Below are positions 10,651 to 20,620 of a stretch of DNA of 64,000 nucleotides, piece by piece. This DNA is from Sisyra terminalis (lineage: Eukaryota > Arthropoda > Insecta > Neuroptera > Sisyridae), in assembly GCA_958496175.1 (NCBI GenBank), contig OY292280.1, positions 9,424,001 to 9,488,000 on the forward strand, written 5' to 3'. Positions within the stretch are counted from its first letter, which is position 1. Every line of letters begins with the position of its first letter. Under the pieces are notes generated by a model. That model saw only the letters and a program-made list of their open reading frames with translations. It made no database searches and was not told where the DNA came from. Made by a program: the position numbers and the translations under genes.

Positions 10651-10961
10651 ATTCTTGTTTGTTTGGTATTTTAGGAGATATCGAATATTAAAGACATCTA
10701 CCGAAAAAACAAGGGTCCCCTTTTTTCTCCCCTAATTTTTGTTTTTGAGGTTTCCAATCATTTGGGTGGTGTTTTAAGTTGAGGGATATCAAAATTAAAA
10801 AAAATAAATCCTCTGAAACTCAAGGATTGTTTGTGAAAGGAGGGAGGATAGTTGGTGGAGGCCACTCCTGTTGAAAAGGGCTAAGCCCGTCTTTCGAAGA
10901 AACAAAACGATAATTTTCATTAAACTAATTGATAAATGCTATTTGCTTGTTTGGTTTTCAG

Positions 10962-11068
10962 CTGCAACGGAAGATCCGGTGTTTACTGATGTCATCGAGA
11001 ACATCACCGTGCCGGCCGGAAGGAATGTAAAGCTCGCATGTTCCGTGAAGAACCTCGGCTCCTATAAG
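10962..11068 (+). CDS. DIP-family Ig protein, exon 2 (start of Ig domain 1)
   Basis: The exon is 107 nt between TTTTCAG and GTAAGC. It completes a split Thr codon and encodes 35 residues ending in phase 0. The peptide is ATEDPVFTDVIENITVPAGR followed by NVKLACSVKNLGSYK. This is the A-B strand part of an Ig V/I-set domain with the first disulfide Cys (LAC) and the N-L-x-x-Y-K ending seen in arthropod DPR-interacting proteins and lachesin. In those proteins the next exon normally starts VAW. DIPs are neuronal surface proteins that pair with Dprs in synaptic target choice. I cannot assign the paralogue. NIT is a potential N-glycosylation site. No following exon was found in this window. Confidence 0.88.
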
Positions 11069-11445
11069 GTAAGCGCATCCGTTCTATGCTTCCCTATTCA
11101 TTTTTCCTGCTGGAAAATCGATACAACTTTTTCCGCTGTTTGGGTGAAATTTATACGCTTGGCCAACTTGCTACCGTCTTGGCCAACTTCTAAGAGGATT
11201 TCCATTCTTGCGAGATAACTTGCTAATGAACAAACTTATCAACGAACAGTTTTCCAATAACGAAACGTCACTAGCTTGTCGACCTTAAAATGATTAGCAA
11301 TCGACAAAAACTAGTTCAAAATTACATCCACTCCCATATTCCAAGTATTCAACACCTAATTTGCAATTGAACGGAAAATCGACACAATTATCAACTTGGT
11401 AACGAAACTTCTTATACTTGATTTTTTCTTTCTTCATTGAACTCA

Positions 11446-12065
11446 TTAAGGGTGGATCACCGTCAGAACGTAAAAAAAATGACTTTTTTAAAACTGCTGC
11501 CATTTTTTTTTACAGAAATATTAAAAAACGGTCTTCGGCATGTAACAGTTGAAGTTTTGAACTAATTTAATTTTATTATTTGCCCCGATATGTCCCCCTC
11601 CCCCTTTTACAGCGCTTTGAAAAAGGGTTCTCAAAAATGAGGGGACAAACGGGAGACAAGTTTTCTTGGAAACTGGAAGTCGGATCATGATTTTCCAAAG
11701 AACGTAGGTTTTGGTAGTGCGTCTTCTTGGTACTGAATCTAGAAAATCCGAAAAAAGTTGAAAATTCACAAAATTTTTTTGGACCTTTCCCCCTCTTCCA
11801 CTTTGAGGGGGGGGGGATATTTGGCCAATTTCAGAGATTCAGTACCAAGAAGACGCACTACCAAAACCTACGTTCTTTGGAAAATCATGATCCTCCCTCA
11901 TGTTAAAGCGGATACTTTCCCTCAAATTTAAGCATTCCGAATTTTAAATTTCTAATATATCATAATTCGTAGAAATTTTTATCACGAAACATGATTTATG
12001 ACCAGTTTTAATAGGGACCCAAAAAAATATGGCGGCTTATCAAAACTGCCACTACTAAATTTAAG
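11446..12065. repeat. TTAA-flanked element, copy 1 (rearranged right half)
   Basis: The left end is TTAA (11446-11449) followed by GGGTGGATCACCGTCAGAAC. It matches copy 2 (12100 onward) for about 300 bp. The right half differs. Instead it contains a perfect inverted repeat of about 44 bp (about 11696-11740 and 11834-11879), so the inner part folds back on itself. No right terminal repeat is present before copy 2 begins. Confidence 0.6.
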
Positions 12066-12095
12066 GTTAAGGTTTAGGAAAAATTAAAATACTTA

Positions 12096-12805
12096 TTAAG
12101 GGTGGATCACCGCCAGAACGTAAAAAAAATGACTTTTAAAATTGCTGCCATTTTTTTTAGAGATATTAAAAAACGGTCTTCGGCATGTAACAGTTGAAGT
12201 TTTGAACTAATTTAATTTTATTATTTGCCCCGATATGTCCCCCTCCCCCTTTTACAGCGCTTTGAAAAAGGGTTCTCAAAAATGAGGAGGCAAACGGGAG
12301 ACAAGTTTTCTCGAAAACCGGAAGTCGGATCATGATTTTCCAAAAAACTTAGGTTTTGGTAGTGCGTCTTCTTGGTACTGAATCTAGAAAATCCGAAAAA
12401 AGTTGAAAATTCACAAAATGGCGCGACTTTGAAAAAAAAGTTAAAAAAAACGACCTTTTTTGGATCTTTCCCCCTCTCCCACTTTGAGGGGGGAGGTCTG
12501 GCCAATTTCAGAGGTTCAGTACCAAGAAAACGTGTTGCACTATAACACTCTCCAGTTTCAAGTCAATCCGTCGGATAGTTTCTGAGAAATCTTGTCTCCC
12601 AGTTTTAAAAAGTTGATTTCGAGAAAAACGCATTTAAAGTTTTTTTAAGATATTTTTTTATGTTATTATCAATTTATTCAATTTATATCAGTGAAAATAC
12701 ATTAGTCAGCTATTCCAATGCTTTTCGTTATTCTTGAATGATATAAGAAGACATTTATGGAAAAAAAAAATCGATTTTTTTTTTCTGACGGTGATCCACC
12801 CTTAA
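12096..12805. mobile_element. TTAA-flanked non-autonomous element, copy 2
   Basis: The element spans 12100-12801 between two TTAA tetranucleotides. Ends are inverted repeats GGGTGGATCACCG and CGGTGATCCACCC. There is no reading frame of note. A TTAA duplication is typical of piggyBac-type insertion, but piggyBac ends usually begin CCC. A TA target inside TTAA cannot be excluded. Confidence 0.65.
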
Positions 12806-13236
12806 AAACTGCACAAAAAATAACCACTACCCGCAATAAAACTTTCGAATGTAGGGTAATAAAAACATAGGCAAGCATATAACAGTTTTGAATGTTTGCT
12901 ACTCTTTTACTAAACTTTTGCAAAAGATAACGGTGTTTTAAAATAACAAAACTACTTATGGGAAGTAATATTGCATAATAATAACCGCTGAATTGTAGGG
13001 GTTGAAATCAAAGGTAGTTGATTTCAATTGGAAAACCTCATATAATCCTCCTATTCTCTTCCATCCTACCCTTCAATAATTATAGAGTACACCACTAGTT
13101 TTAAGCTCTAATATTTCCAGGGTATGATTATAGCAATTTTGTTCGAGTATAACCATAATAATTTCTCAACATAATCGGTTGATTTAGCAGTATATGCTTA
13201 TGTCAAGTATGGCTACTAAAATGTGACTATACAATA

Positions 13237-14058
13237 GGTTGATTCAAAAAAAAATAGTACTTTTATTTTTTCTTGCAAACTGGCTGAAAAGTTTTGTTTT
13301 GACGTAAAAAAACACCAGCTAAAATTTCAGTTCTTATTATTAATATTAAGGTTATCCACATCGCATTTTTTTATTTCCCATAAGAATAACAAGGGAGAAG
13401 TTAATTTTACTTCTTCTGATTTTTATACCGTTCAAACGACTATTTGAATAATAAATCTCTTCTATGATCTCTATAGAGAATTATACGCTCTACAAAAAAG
13501 GACTGGAAACATTTTTTGATTAGTCCATGTGTTCAAAAGTTATTCAAGATCAAAGTTCAATTCTTTGAAAAATTGGATCAAAAAAAAAAAAATCATAAAA
13601 ATTTAATAAATAAAAGCATTTGTTGACATCTCTCACAAATCAAATTCATGTTTGATAAAAAATTTGACTCCTATTTTAACACTGAAACCAACAGTTGTGG
13701 TATAATATACAAAATTCGATCAAATTTTTAAAGAATTGAACTTTGATCTTGAATAACTTTTGAACACATGGACTAATGAAAAAATGTTTCCAGTCCTTTT
13801 TTGTAGAGTGTTTAATTCTCTATAAAGATCATAGAAAAGATTTATTATTTAAATAGTCGTTTGAACGGTATAAAAATCAGAAGAAGTAAAAATAATTTTT
13901 CCCATGTTAATCTTATGGGAAATAAGAAAATGCGATGAGGACAACCTTAATATTAATATTAAGAGCTGAAATTTTAACTGGTGTCTTTTTACGTCAAATC
14001 AAAACTTTTCAGCCTGTTTGCAAGGAAAAATATTTTTTTTTTTTTTTTTGAATCACCC
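13237..14058. mobile_element. Foldback element, family alpha, copy 1
   Basis: The element is bounded by TA (13235-13236 and 14059-14060). Ends are GGTTGATTCAAAAAAAA and its counterpart ending GAATCACCC. Left and right arms are inverted copies. Each carries the core TCTACAAAAAAGGACTG or its complement, TTAATATTAATATTAA and GAACACATGGACTAAT. Compared with the longer copy at 46140-47352 the inner part of the left arm and the loop are missing. It is non-coding. Confidence 0.85.
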
Positions 14059-14370
14059 TACTTACAATGATAGTAACTAAAAATCACTAAAATCTTTCAA
14101 TCATTTGATAGAATTTGAATCAGGGAATAAGAAGCACGCATTCATTTTTATTTTAAAGATAATTCTTTTTTAATGAAATTAATTTACAAAACAGTGCACT
14201 CCGTCTTGAATTGCCGAACACCAATCAAAGCGAATGACGTCATTTTTGTATAAATAAAATCATAATTTTTCGATTGAAAAGATGAAAAAAAAATCTTAAA
14301 TCCAAGGTAGTGAAATGATTAAATAAATTTTTGACCAAGTAGAAATTTTATTTATGCATAAATTAGTGTT

Positions 14371-14745
14371 GGCCCTACTGGTGGTCGAGTGGTCGAGGTA
14401 GCCACTCCAAAACTGGTAAGATTTTGATTCGAATCTTGTATCGAGCAAATTGTCGATATTTCTCGATTGACGAATTTTTATTAACCCTCAAATCAATAAA
14501 CATTAGTACAGTGGTTCTTAACCGGCGTTCAATCGAATTCCAAGGGTTCGGTGAATATTATGCTTTATTGGGGTTTTTCATTTTGTTCTGGTTAAGTACA
14601 TGCCAATGTATGGAATTTGAAAAGAATCTTTTTTTTTTCAAGAAAGGTGATCTCCCGTATAAAACTCCTGGAAGTTAGTACATCTAAAAAGGATAAGAAC
14701 CACTGCTCTTATATTTATAAAACAACGGTTAATAACAATAAACAA
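14371..14745 (+). repeat. tRNA-derived SINE, interrupted by a hAT MITE
   Basis: The head reads CTACTGGTGGTCGAGTGGTC with a B-box-like GATTCGAATCTTG near 14427. The body contains GATATTTCTCGATTGACGAA. The tail resumes after the MITE at 14706 with GGTTAATAACAATAAAC, matching the tail of the other copies. Confidence 0.7.
14509..14705. mobile_element. hAT-type MITE inside the SINE
   Basis: The 197-bp element has near-perfect ends CAGTGGTTCTTAACCGG and ATAAGAACCACTG, the classic hAT terminal motif. The flanking octamers (CATTAGTA, CTCTTATA) match only partly, as expected for an old 8-bp target duplication. It contains no transposase. Confidence 0.75.
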
Positions 14746-14847
14746 ATAGTATAGATATATGCAAAATCTTCCGTTTAAATGATAGTTAGAGATATAACCT
14801 TCGATCACTTATGGGGTCAAATATAAATAAATAGGAGACCTCTATAT

Positions 14848-15283
14848 CAAGTTTTCCTAAACTGGGAGGTGCGGCGCCCTTAGGGGCCCCTAGGGGGCCC
14901 TAAAGTTATTTCCAGGAAGTATTTCTATAATAGTTCCAACGGGTCATTCATAAATAAAAATGAAATTTGTCTTAAAATAATCAAAATTAAACGCTTAATA
15001 TCTTTCAAATGGTGAGGCTTACGGAAAAAATATGGAATACCTTTTTTGTAGGGCATTAAATATCCTAAAAAAAAATTCCAAAACACTTTTCTGTACAATC
15101 GATAAATGATGAGGTATGAATTTTTTTCTATTGGACTGAGAAAAAAATACAAAACTGCGATGCGGAGGATCTTCCTATTAAAATTAAGAGCTCATACTTG
15201 GTGAGAATTTTTTTAAGGTGTCTAGCAACCCATTTTTCCGCGTCACTTGTAAAAAAAAAATAATCGATTTTTTTGACCCACAC
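14848..15283. repeat. hAT-like end fragment and half foldback (family delta)
   Basis: At 14848-14905 a GC-rich stretch (CCTAAACTGGGAGGTGCGGC then GGGGCCCCTAGGGGGCCC) resembles the end of another hAT MITE. From about 14930 to 15283 is one arm of a foldback-like element. It contains CCTTTTTTGTAGGGCATTAA, then ATTAAAATTAAGAGCTCA, and ends TTTTTGACCCACACTAA. It is related in layout to families alpha, beta and gamma but has a different terminus. Confidence 0.5.
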
Positions 15284-15299
15284 TAATAACTATAGAGTT

Positions 15300-16400
15300 T
15301 AAGTATCAAAATATTTTTTAAAAACGGTCTGAATACCTTTGATGGTCCGATTTAGCATTTTATTTTTATTGTTCTATAGCCATTTTTTGCACATATTTTT
15401 ACTATTGAAAAAAAAACGGTGTATAGATAAATATGGAAGAAAAAATTTGAAATCCGATTGGTGGAAATGATCCGCTTAATATTGCCAATATGTTTGTTAA
15501 AAATTTGCAATTATTATGAATTTTTTTTTGATCGTGTTGAATCTGATGCGAGTGCGGATTATTTTGTTAAGTATGCTTTTAATCGCAATGTAAAGCATGT
15601 AAATGTTCACATCATTTTCACTTCACCCCCACTCACTACTCCCCTACTCATTCCCGATTGGCGTTCAATACGTCCATAAGTACTATATATATGTTTGGAG
15701 TATGTGATTTTCGTACATTATAAATCCATCATTTCCTATCGTTTAATATCCGGCACGCGTTCAATGCGAGAAATTCTGTTGCAATCGCGTCACCATTCGT
15801 GTTCAACCGCACATTACGCCCATTTCATTGATTGTGTAATGAAAATTTACCTTCATACCACTACTCCCCTACACCCACTCATTTTCAACGTCACTACTTG
15901 CCACTACCTTAATTTTTCAAACCCCCGTTTTTAACTTTACCTCAATCATTATTAAAACTCTAGCTACTACCCCTTTTCATCCCTTAGTCCCTTAAAAGAA
16001 TTCTACTGCTACACAACTATTTACTTGTTAATTTAACAAGAAAATTTATCAATTTTTCCCTGGATCCCGGATTTGATATATGTACCATTAAAATATTACA
16101 GAGAAATTCTCATCAAATTTGTTTCCGGTTGATTTAATCCTTCTGTGTAGTGAAAAGTATTAGTAAATTATTACTGGTTAAATTAGATTTTATACTGGAC
16201 AATTATAATTCTCATCCCAACAATACACAAGTCTCATGTACGAAAGTAAACTAGAACAAAATGTACTTTGACGCATCGTCCCAGATATGTATTTCGATTG
16301 TCAAGCAACTTCATTAGTGGTCATTACGTAGTTTTAGATTTCTCCGACTCCGACTCCGTTATGTGATGAGCACTTAGGCTGGTTCTACACTGTACTCTTC
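15300..16400. other. Mostly unique intronic sequence with an FB fragment
   Basis: No exon is supported. A decayed FB arm lies at about 16262-16345 (CAGATATGTATTTCGATTGT), followed by a CTCCGACTCCGACTCC microsatellite at about 16345. Confidence 0.45.
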
Positions 16401-16401
16401 G

Positions 16402-16545
16402 GGTAATTCTTTTATGGGAGAGGAGATCCACTATCTTCTTGTGAATTCCCGACTTACTTTAAATAATCAGGTTCTGTAGGTAAAACTGTTTGGTGTCAAT
16501 GGGATTTTTCAAGAAAAACACGTTTCATTTTCTTATTTACATTTA
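16402..16545. repeat. Dispersed 150-bp direct repeat, copy A
   Basis: It contains GAATTCCCGACTTACTTTAA, then AGGTAAAACTGTTTGGTGTC and AAGAAAAACACGTTTCATTT. It is about 95% identical to 18372-18522 in the same orientation. Confidence 0.8.
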
Positions 16546-16559
16546 GATAGATTTATTTT

Positions 16560-16995
16560 GTGGTAGCAAAACTTTTTGGAAAACCCAACATTTGGAAAGT
16601 GTTGCAAATTGAGCTTTTTTAAAAAAAAAAAAGCTCGCTTTCTCGAAAATTATGCCACGATCAATGTTTTTTCTTTCTATTCCCATGGATCAAAAAATAA
16701 CACTAGTTAAAGGGGAAATAATTTGTAAAATTTTCCAAATGGAGCTTTTCCTTGTAAAAGCTTGTTTCCACGGAAAATATGGTTTCAACAAAATGTTTTC
16801 TTTTAAATATTCAAAATCACAAAATAAAACCAATTAATAGTATAAATACTTTTTGGAAAATGTCTCAAATTGAGCTTTTTATTTAAAAAGCTCACTTGCT
16901 CGAAAATTTGCCATCAACAATGTTTTTTCATTCTACTCTTATGTACCACAAACTAACACCAGTTGGTAGTACCAAAAATTCTTGAAAAACCGTAG
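16560..16995. repeat. 130-bp hairpin minisatellite, small block (about 3 units)
   Basis: Units contain AAATTGAGCTTTTT and then AAAAAGCTCRCTTTCTCGAA, forming a short hairpin. A segment CACAAAATAACACCAGTTAG follows. The same units make up the large block at 20620-22275. Confidence 0.8.
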
Positions 16996-17014
16996 GTACT
17001 ACCGTACTACATAA

Positions 17015-18167
17015 TCTATTATTATAAAGAGGAAAGATTTGATTGTTTGTATGCTTTGAATAGGCTCCGAAACTATTTGACCGATTTGAAAAATTCTTTC
17101 ACTGTTGGCAAGCTACACTATTTGCGGTGAACATGAGCTATATTAAATTTTCAAAAAAGTTAGGGATCTATACTAAAATTTCAATAATGTGTGAAAAAAT
17201 TACCAAAAAACTTTCTTATATTGCGTACGCTGGGGATTTAACTAAAGAACGGAACAACCGAATTTAACTAAATTTTATATTAAGATACAACACAATTACC
17301 CACGCACGTTGGGCTACTTATCATTCCGTAAAAATAATAAGAGAATGTATCCCCTACGTAAAAACTGAGGGACGAAAAAAAAATTTTACTTTAGACAGGC
17401 AAGTTATATATCATTAGAACGGTATTTAAAAGTTAAAAAATGATCTATATTAATCTTTTTAGTTGAACTAATAAAAAGCACAGTAATTTAATTTAAAGTA
17501 CAAAAAATTGCTTTTTTGAAATACAAATGTTTTTATATATAATAAACAATTATTGTAATTATATGTTCATAGCGCTCCAGAAGAACTGGGTTTCGTGCAA
17601 TTGTACAAATTTCAATTTCGCGGTTGTGTTGTACATTTCAATAGTGTAATAGTTTTTGGAAAAAGCTTCATTCGGGAATCGAGACAGGGAGATGGAATTT
17701 CTACTAATAATCAAAAATCTAGACCCTTAACTTCTGTTATTTTGACGCGAGTATTTTGATAACTTTAGACTTTTTTACTCATAATTAAGACCAACTTTAT
17801 TGAACTTGGCGATATTTTTTATTTATGTATAGATGCTGATTGATTTATGAATTTGTATTTGGTTCACATTGGTAAAGATTTATTTGGTTCACAGTAGGTA
17901 TATGGAATTGAACATACTCTTTTTAGATATTTATAAATATTTTTTGAATATTAATTGATTATTACGTAGAACTATTTTATTCTTTGCAACAGTTTATTAA
18001 ATGTGTCTTTTTTAAGTCGACAAAATAGTGTTTTTAAGGATGGTTATGTTTTTCGTAAAAGAAATAAGAAAAATAAAAATTTTCATAAACCACTACAAAT
18101 AGCAAATTTGAAGAGAAAATATAATCTACACACACGTTACGCAGACGAAGTTGCGGGGATCAGCTAG
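17015..18167 (+). mobile_element. Non-autonomous Helitron
   Basis: The 5' end is TCTATTATTATAAAGAGG preceded by A. The 5' portion includes CCGAAACTATTTGACCGATT, very like insect Helitron 5' regions. The 3' end reads ACGCAGACGAAGTTGCGGGG then ATCAGCTAG followed by T. This gives the TC...CTAG (CTRR) structure inserted between A and T. There is no Rep/helicase reading frame. An internal 280-bp part is shared with 38095-38375. Confidence 0.75.
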
Positions 18168-18234
18168 TTTTATAATAAGAGAATTACTTGAAAATTGTTT
18201 ATCTTACCTATATATTTTACGTGAAATGCTTTTG

Positions 18235-18360
18235 GTGGAATTTTATCCTCTCTCGGGAGGGTTGTGCACATAAAGAATCGATTCTTATTTAATCGATTTT
18301 TTGACATGTTAAAATCGATTTGTAATCGATTATAAATCGATTTCTAGGTGAAAATACGCA
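18235..18360. repeat. Cluster of ATCGAT-containing motifs
   Basis: Five or six AATCGATT/AAATCGATT motifs occur within about 80 bp (18275-18345). A second, looser cluster lies at 23525-23565. The function is unknown. Confidence 0.5.
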
Positions 18361-18371
18361 TGCATTCTGTA

Positions 18372-18522
18372 ATTTTTTTATGGAAGAGAAGATTGACTAT
18401 CTTGTTGTGAATTCCCGACTCACTTTAAATAATTAGGTTCTGTAGGTAAAACTGTTTGGTGTCAATGGGATTTTTCAAGAAAAACACGTTTCATTTTCTT
18501 ATTTACATTTAGATAGAGTTAT
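18372..18522. repeat. Dispersed 150-bp direct repeat, copy B
   Basis: This is the second copy of the repeat at 16402-16545. Together they bracket the small minisatellite block and the Helitron. Confidence 0.8.
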
Positions 18523-18594
18523 TTACTTTGGTTGACACTATTGGTAGTTTTGTGAAAAGAGAATGAAAGCGTCGGAGCTTTAATTAGATGAAGC

Positions 18595-19560
18595 TTTTTA
18601 AAAGTGGAGATAACTGATGTGACATCTGGAACGATGTTGAGCGGAAATGAAAAGCGCGTGCTTTTGCCAATAATTTTGTGCAAGTTTTCCGGCGGCAGGC
18701 CGATGTGGGAAATGGTGTGCCGTGGCGTTGGCAGTGGCTTGTTGAAAAATCGTCTGCAAAACCACAAAGCTGCCACTTCCTTCCGCCGTGCTAGTACAAA
18801 TCACAGACATATAGATTTTGACAAGTTCCATTGAAAAATATGAAACGGCCAAGCGTTGGACGGAATGTTCGGCGGAATGTTCGGCGAAAAGTTCGCCGAC
18901 TACCCCGCGGTGAGTTGGGACAGTTGTTCGCGCTACAAAAACCATATTGCGTCCGTGAAGTCTCGACGTGGAAAATAACGGGAATAAGCGGATATAAGCA
19001 CCGCGTCCCGTGGAACGGGACAAATATTGAAAAGTACCTAACTGAAATATGTCAGAAAGAAGATTTAGCAAGGAAATAGCAACCGTTCTACACTACTCGA
19101 CGATATGTGCGAGCCGTCGGCGGATTGTGGAGGAACGGGAACGCGAACGGGAATAGTGGTGGATGGGTGCCTGGGAACAGAGTTCACTTGTTTAGTGCCA
19201 CTCGTCCCCATGCCCCCCTCCACTCGCCCCACCCCACCCCCACCCCCTCGCTCATCTTCATTTTGTTATGTTGTTATTTCTCTTCCATTTTCCTCCGAGT
19301 CATTTTCCTTTTTTCCCTCGCATAGACATTATTTTTTACAAGACTTTTCCAATGTATCTCTTCCACGCGGTATATTTATGTGTTGTTGGCACAGTGGTGG
19401 GGGTAGCCGTGGATGTGGGGAGGGGGTAGCACTACCGGGCGATAAGCCGTCAAAAGAAAACGCTTGGCGGATTCTCGTCACCAAGTTGGAAAAGCATGCA
19501 ACTACCAACACATAGAGACGACATAACTTTATCAAAACTTACTCCTCTCCATTCTCCGCA
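18595..19560. other. GC-richer unique island
   Basis: This block is clearly less AT-rich than its surroundings and carries no repeat family. It includes a short direct repeat (GGAATGTTCGGC twice at about 18860-18880) and a C-rich run (19198-19252). A 157-codon minus-strand frame exists but shows no domain, and overlapping frames of similar length exist on the other strand. It could be a conserved cis-regulatory region or an alternative 5' exon of the host gene. Confidence 0.45.
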
Positions 19561-20620
19561 CCACAGACTTTTCTTTGTAATTTTTCCTCGGAAAATATGC
19601 GAATATTTTCCACGATGTCCCAATAGTTAGTAAACTAGAATTTTTGGGACAGTTTACTGTGTTAAATGGATGATGAAATTGAATAGATGACGACAGATCA
19701 ATACAATCGAATACACAGAAAATAATCATTTTTATTTCATGGGAATTTTCAATTTTCGTAGTCTCTCGTCCAATCACAACCGAATCCGATAAATATTTGA
19801 AAAATATCAATGTCGTTTTCTAAGTCGTTAATAATCTCACATATTTTCTTCAAATTGATAATAGCTTCTTTTCTCGTATCATTTGTTCCGTCAAAATACG
19901 GTTAAATCGTTCGTGAAATATACCCACCCTGGAAAATGTTGGCTTATGGCAGCACCGTTTTCTCCATTTTTCAATTTGCCGCCCTTTTTCAAGCACTTAT
20001 TCCTGACAAAACCACTTAGAAAAGTAGTCGAAAAGAAACAATATCCGTTCAATTATTAGCTGCTTAACATAAAAAAAAAAACATTCTAATGATTTGGGGT
20101 AGGTGGAAATAAATTTTCCTCATTATGACATTTTGGAAAAGTCAAATCTCAAAAGATTTTTTCTCCAAAAAAAAAAAAAATGTTTCTCATTATTTGATGT
20201 AAAAAAAATACAAAGCAAAAAATTCGACTAAATTCCCTAAATTAGTTTCTCAATGGAATTATTTTTAAATTGGGTTATAAATAAAAAAAAATATAATGAA
20301 AGAATGCTATAATATTTATGAAAATATCTGAAAAAATAATGTAACATCATGAAATGATACCACCTGGCCACCTGGTGGCCAAGTAGACTCTATATAAGGA
20401 TTACGAAATATGACTGATAATCATTCGTAATACACCTAATGTTTATTTGGCATCTAAACATCCCTTATAGGGATGTGACTGAAAAAATTTTCTCCGTTTT
20501 ACTATAATTGATTTGGGAAAAATCGAGTTTTTTCTTACTTTTTCAAAGAATAGCAGATTTTTGAAGTTATACTTCTTTAGCGGCGTTTCATGAAATATTC
20601 AGACTGAAATTTTAATAAAA
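19560..20620. other. AT-rich intronic sequence
   Basis: No exon is supported. A short GC hairpin (CCACCTGGCCACCTGGTGGCC-like) lies at about 20360-20381. A stretch at 20552-20592 (GAAGTTATACTTCTTTAGCG) matches the tandem triplet at 54113-54990. Confidence 0.45.

Larger units (their letters stand above)
7554..10961 (+). other. Intron 1 of the DIP-family gene (3408 bp)
   Basis: The donor is GTAAGT at 7554. The acceptor is TTGGTTTTCAG ending at 10961. The intron holds a foldback element (7978-8728), a duplicated TnpB-like fragment (8727-9225), a SINE on the minus strand (10215-10318) and a 160-bp tandem repeat (10314-10640). Confidence 0.75.

Noticed and set aside
14371..14509. Possible tRNA-Leu/Ser gene at the SINE heads
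   Set aside because: The sequence has degraded stems, occurs in several copies and continues into a shared SINE body and tail.
18598..19071. Longest open frame in the window (157 codons, minus strand)
   Set aside because: No domain, signal or splice context. Two plus-strand frames of comparable length overlap it. It lies in a GC-richer block where stop codons are rarer by chance.
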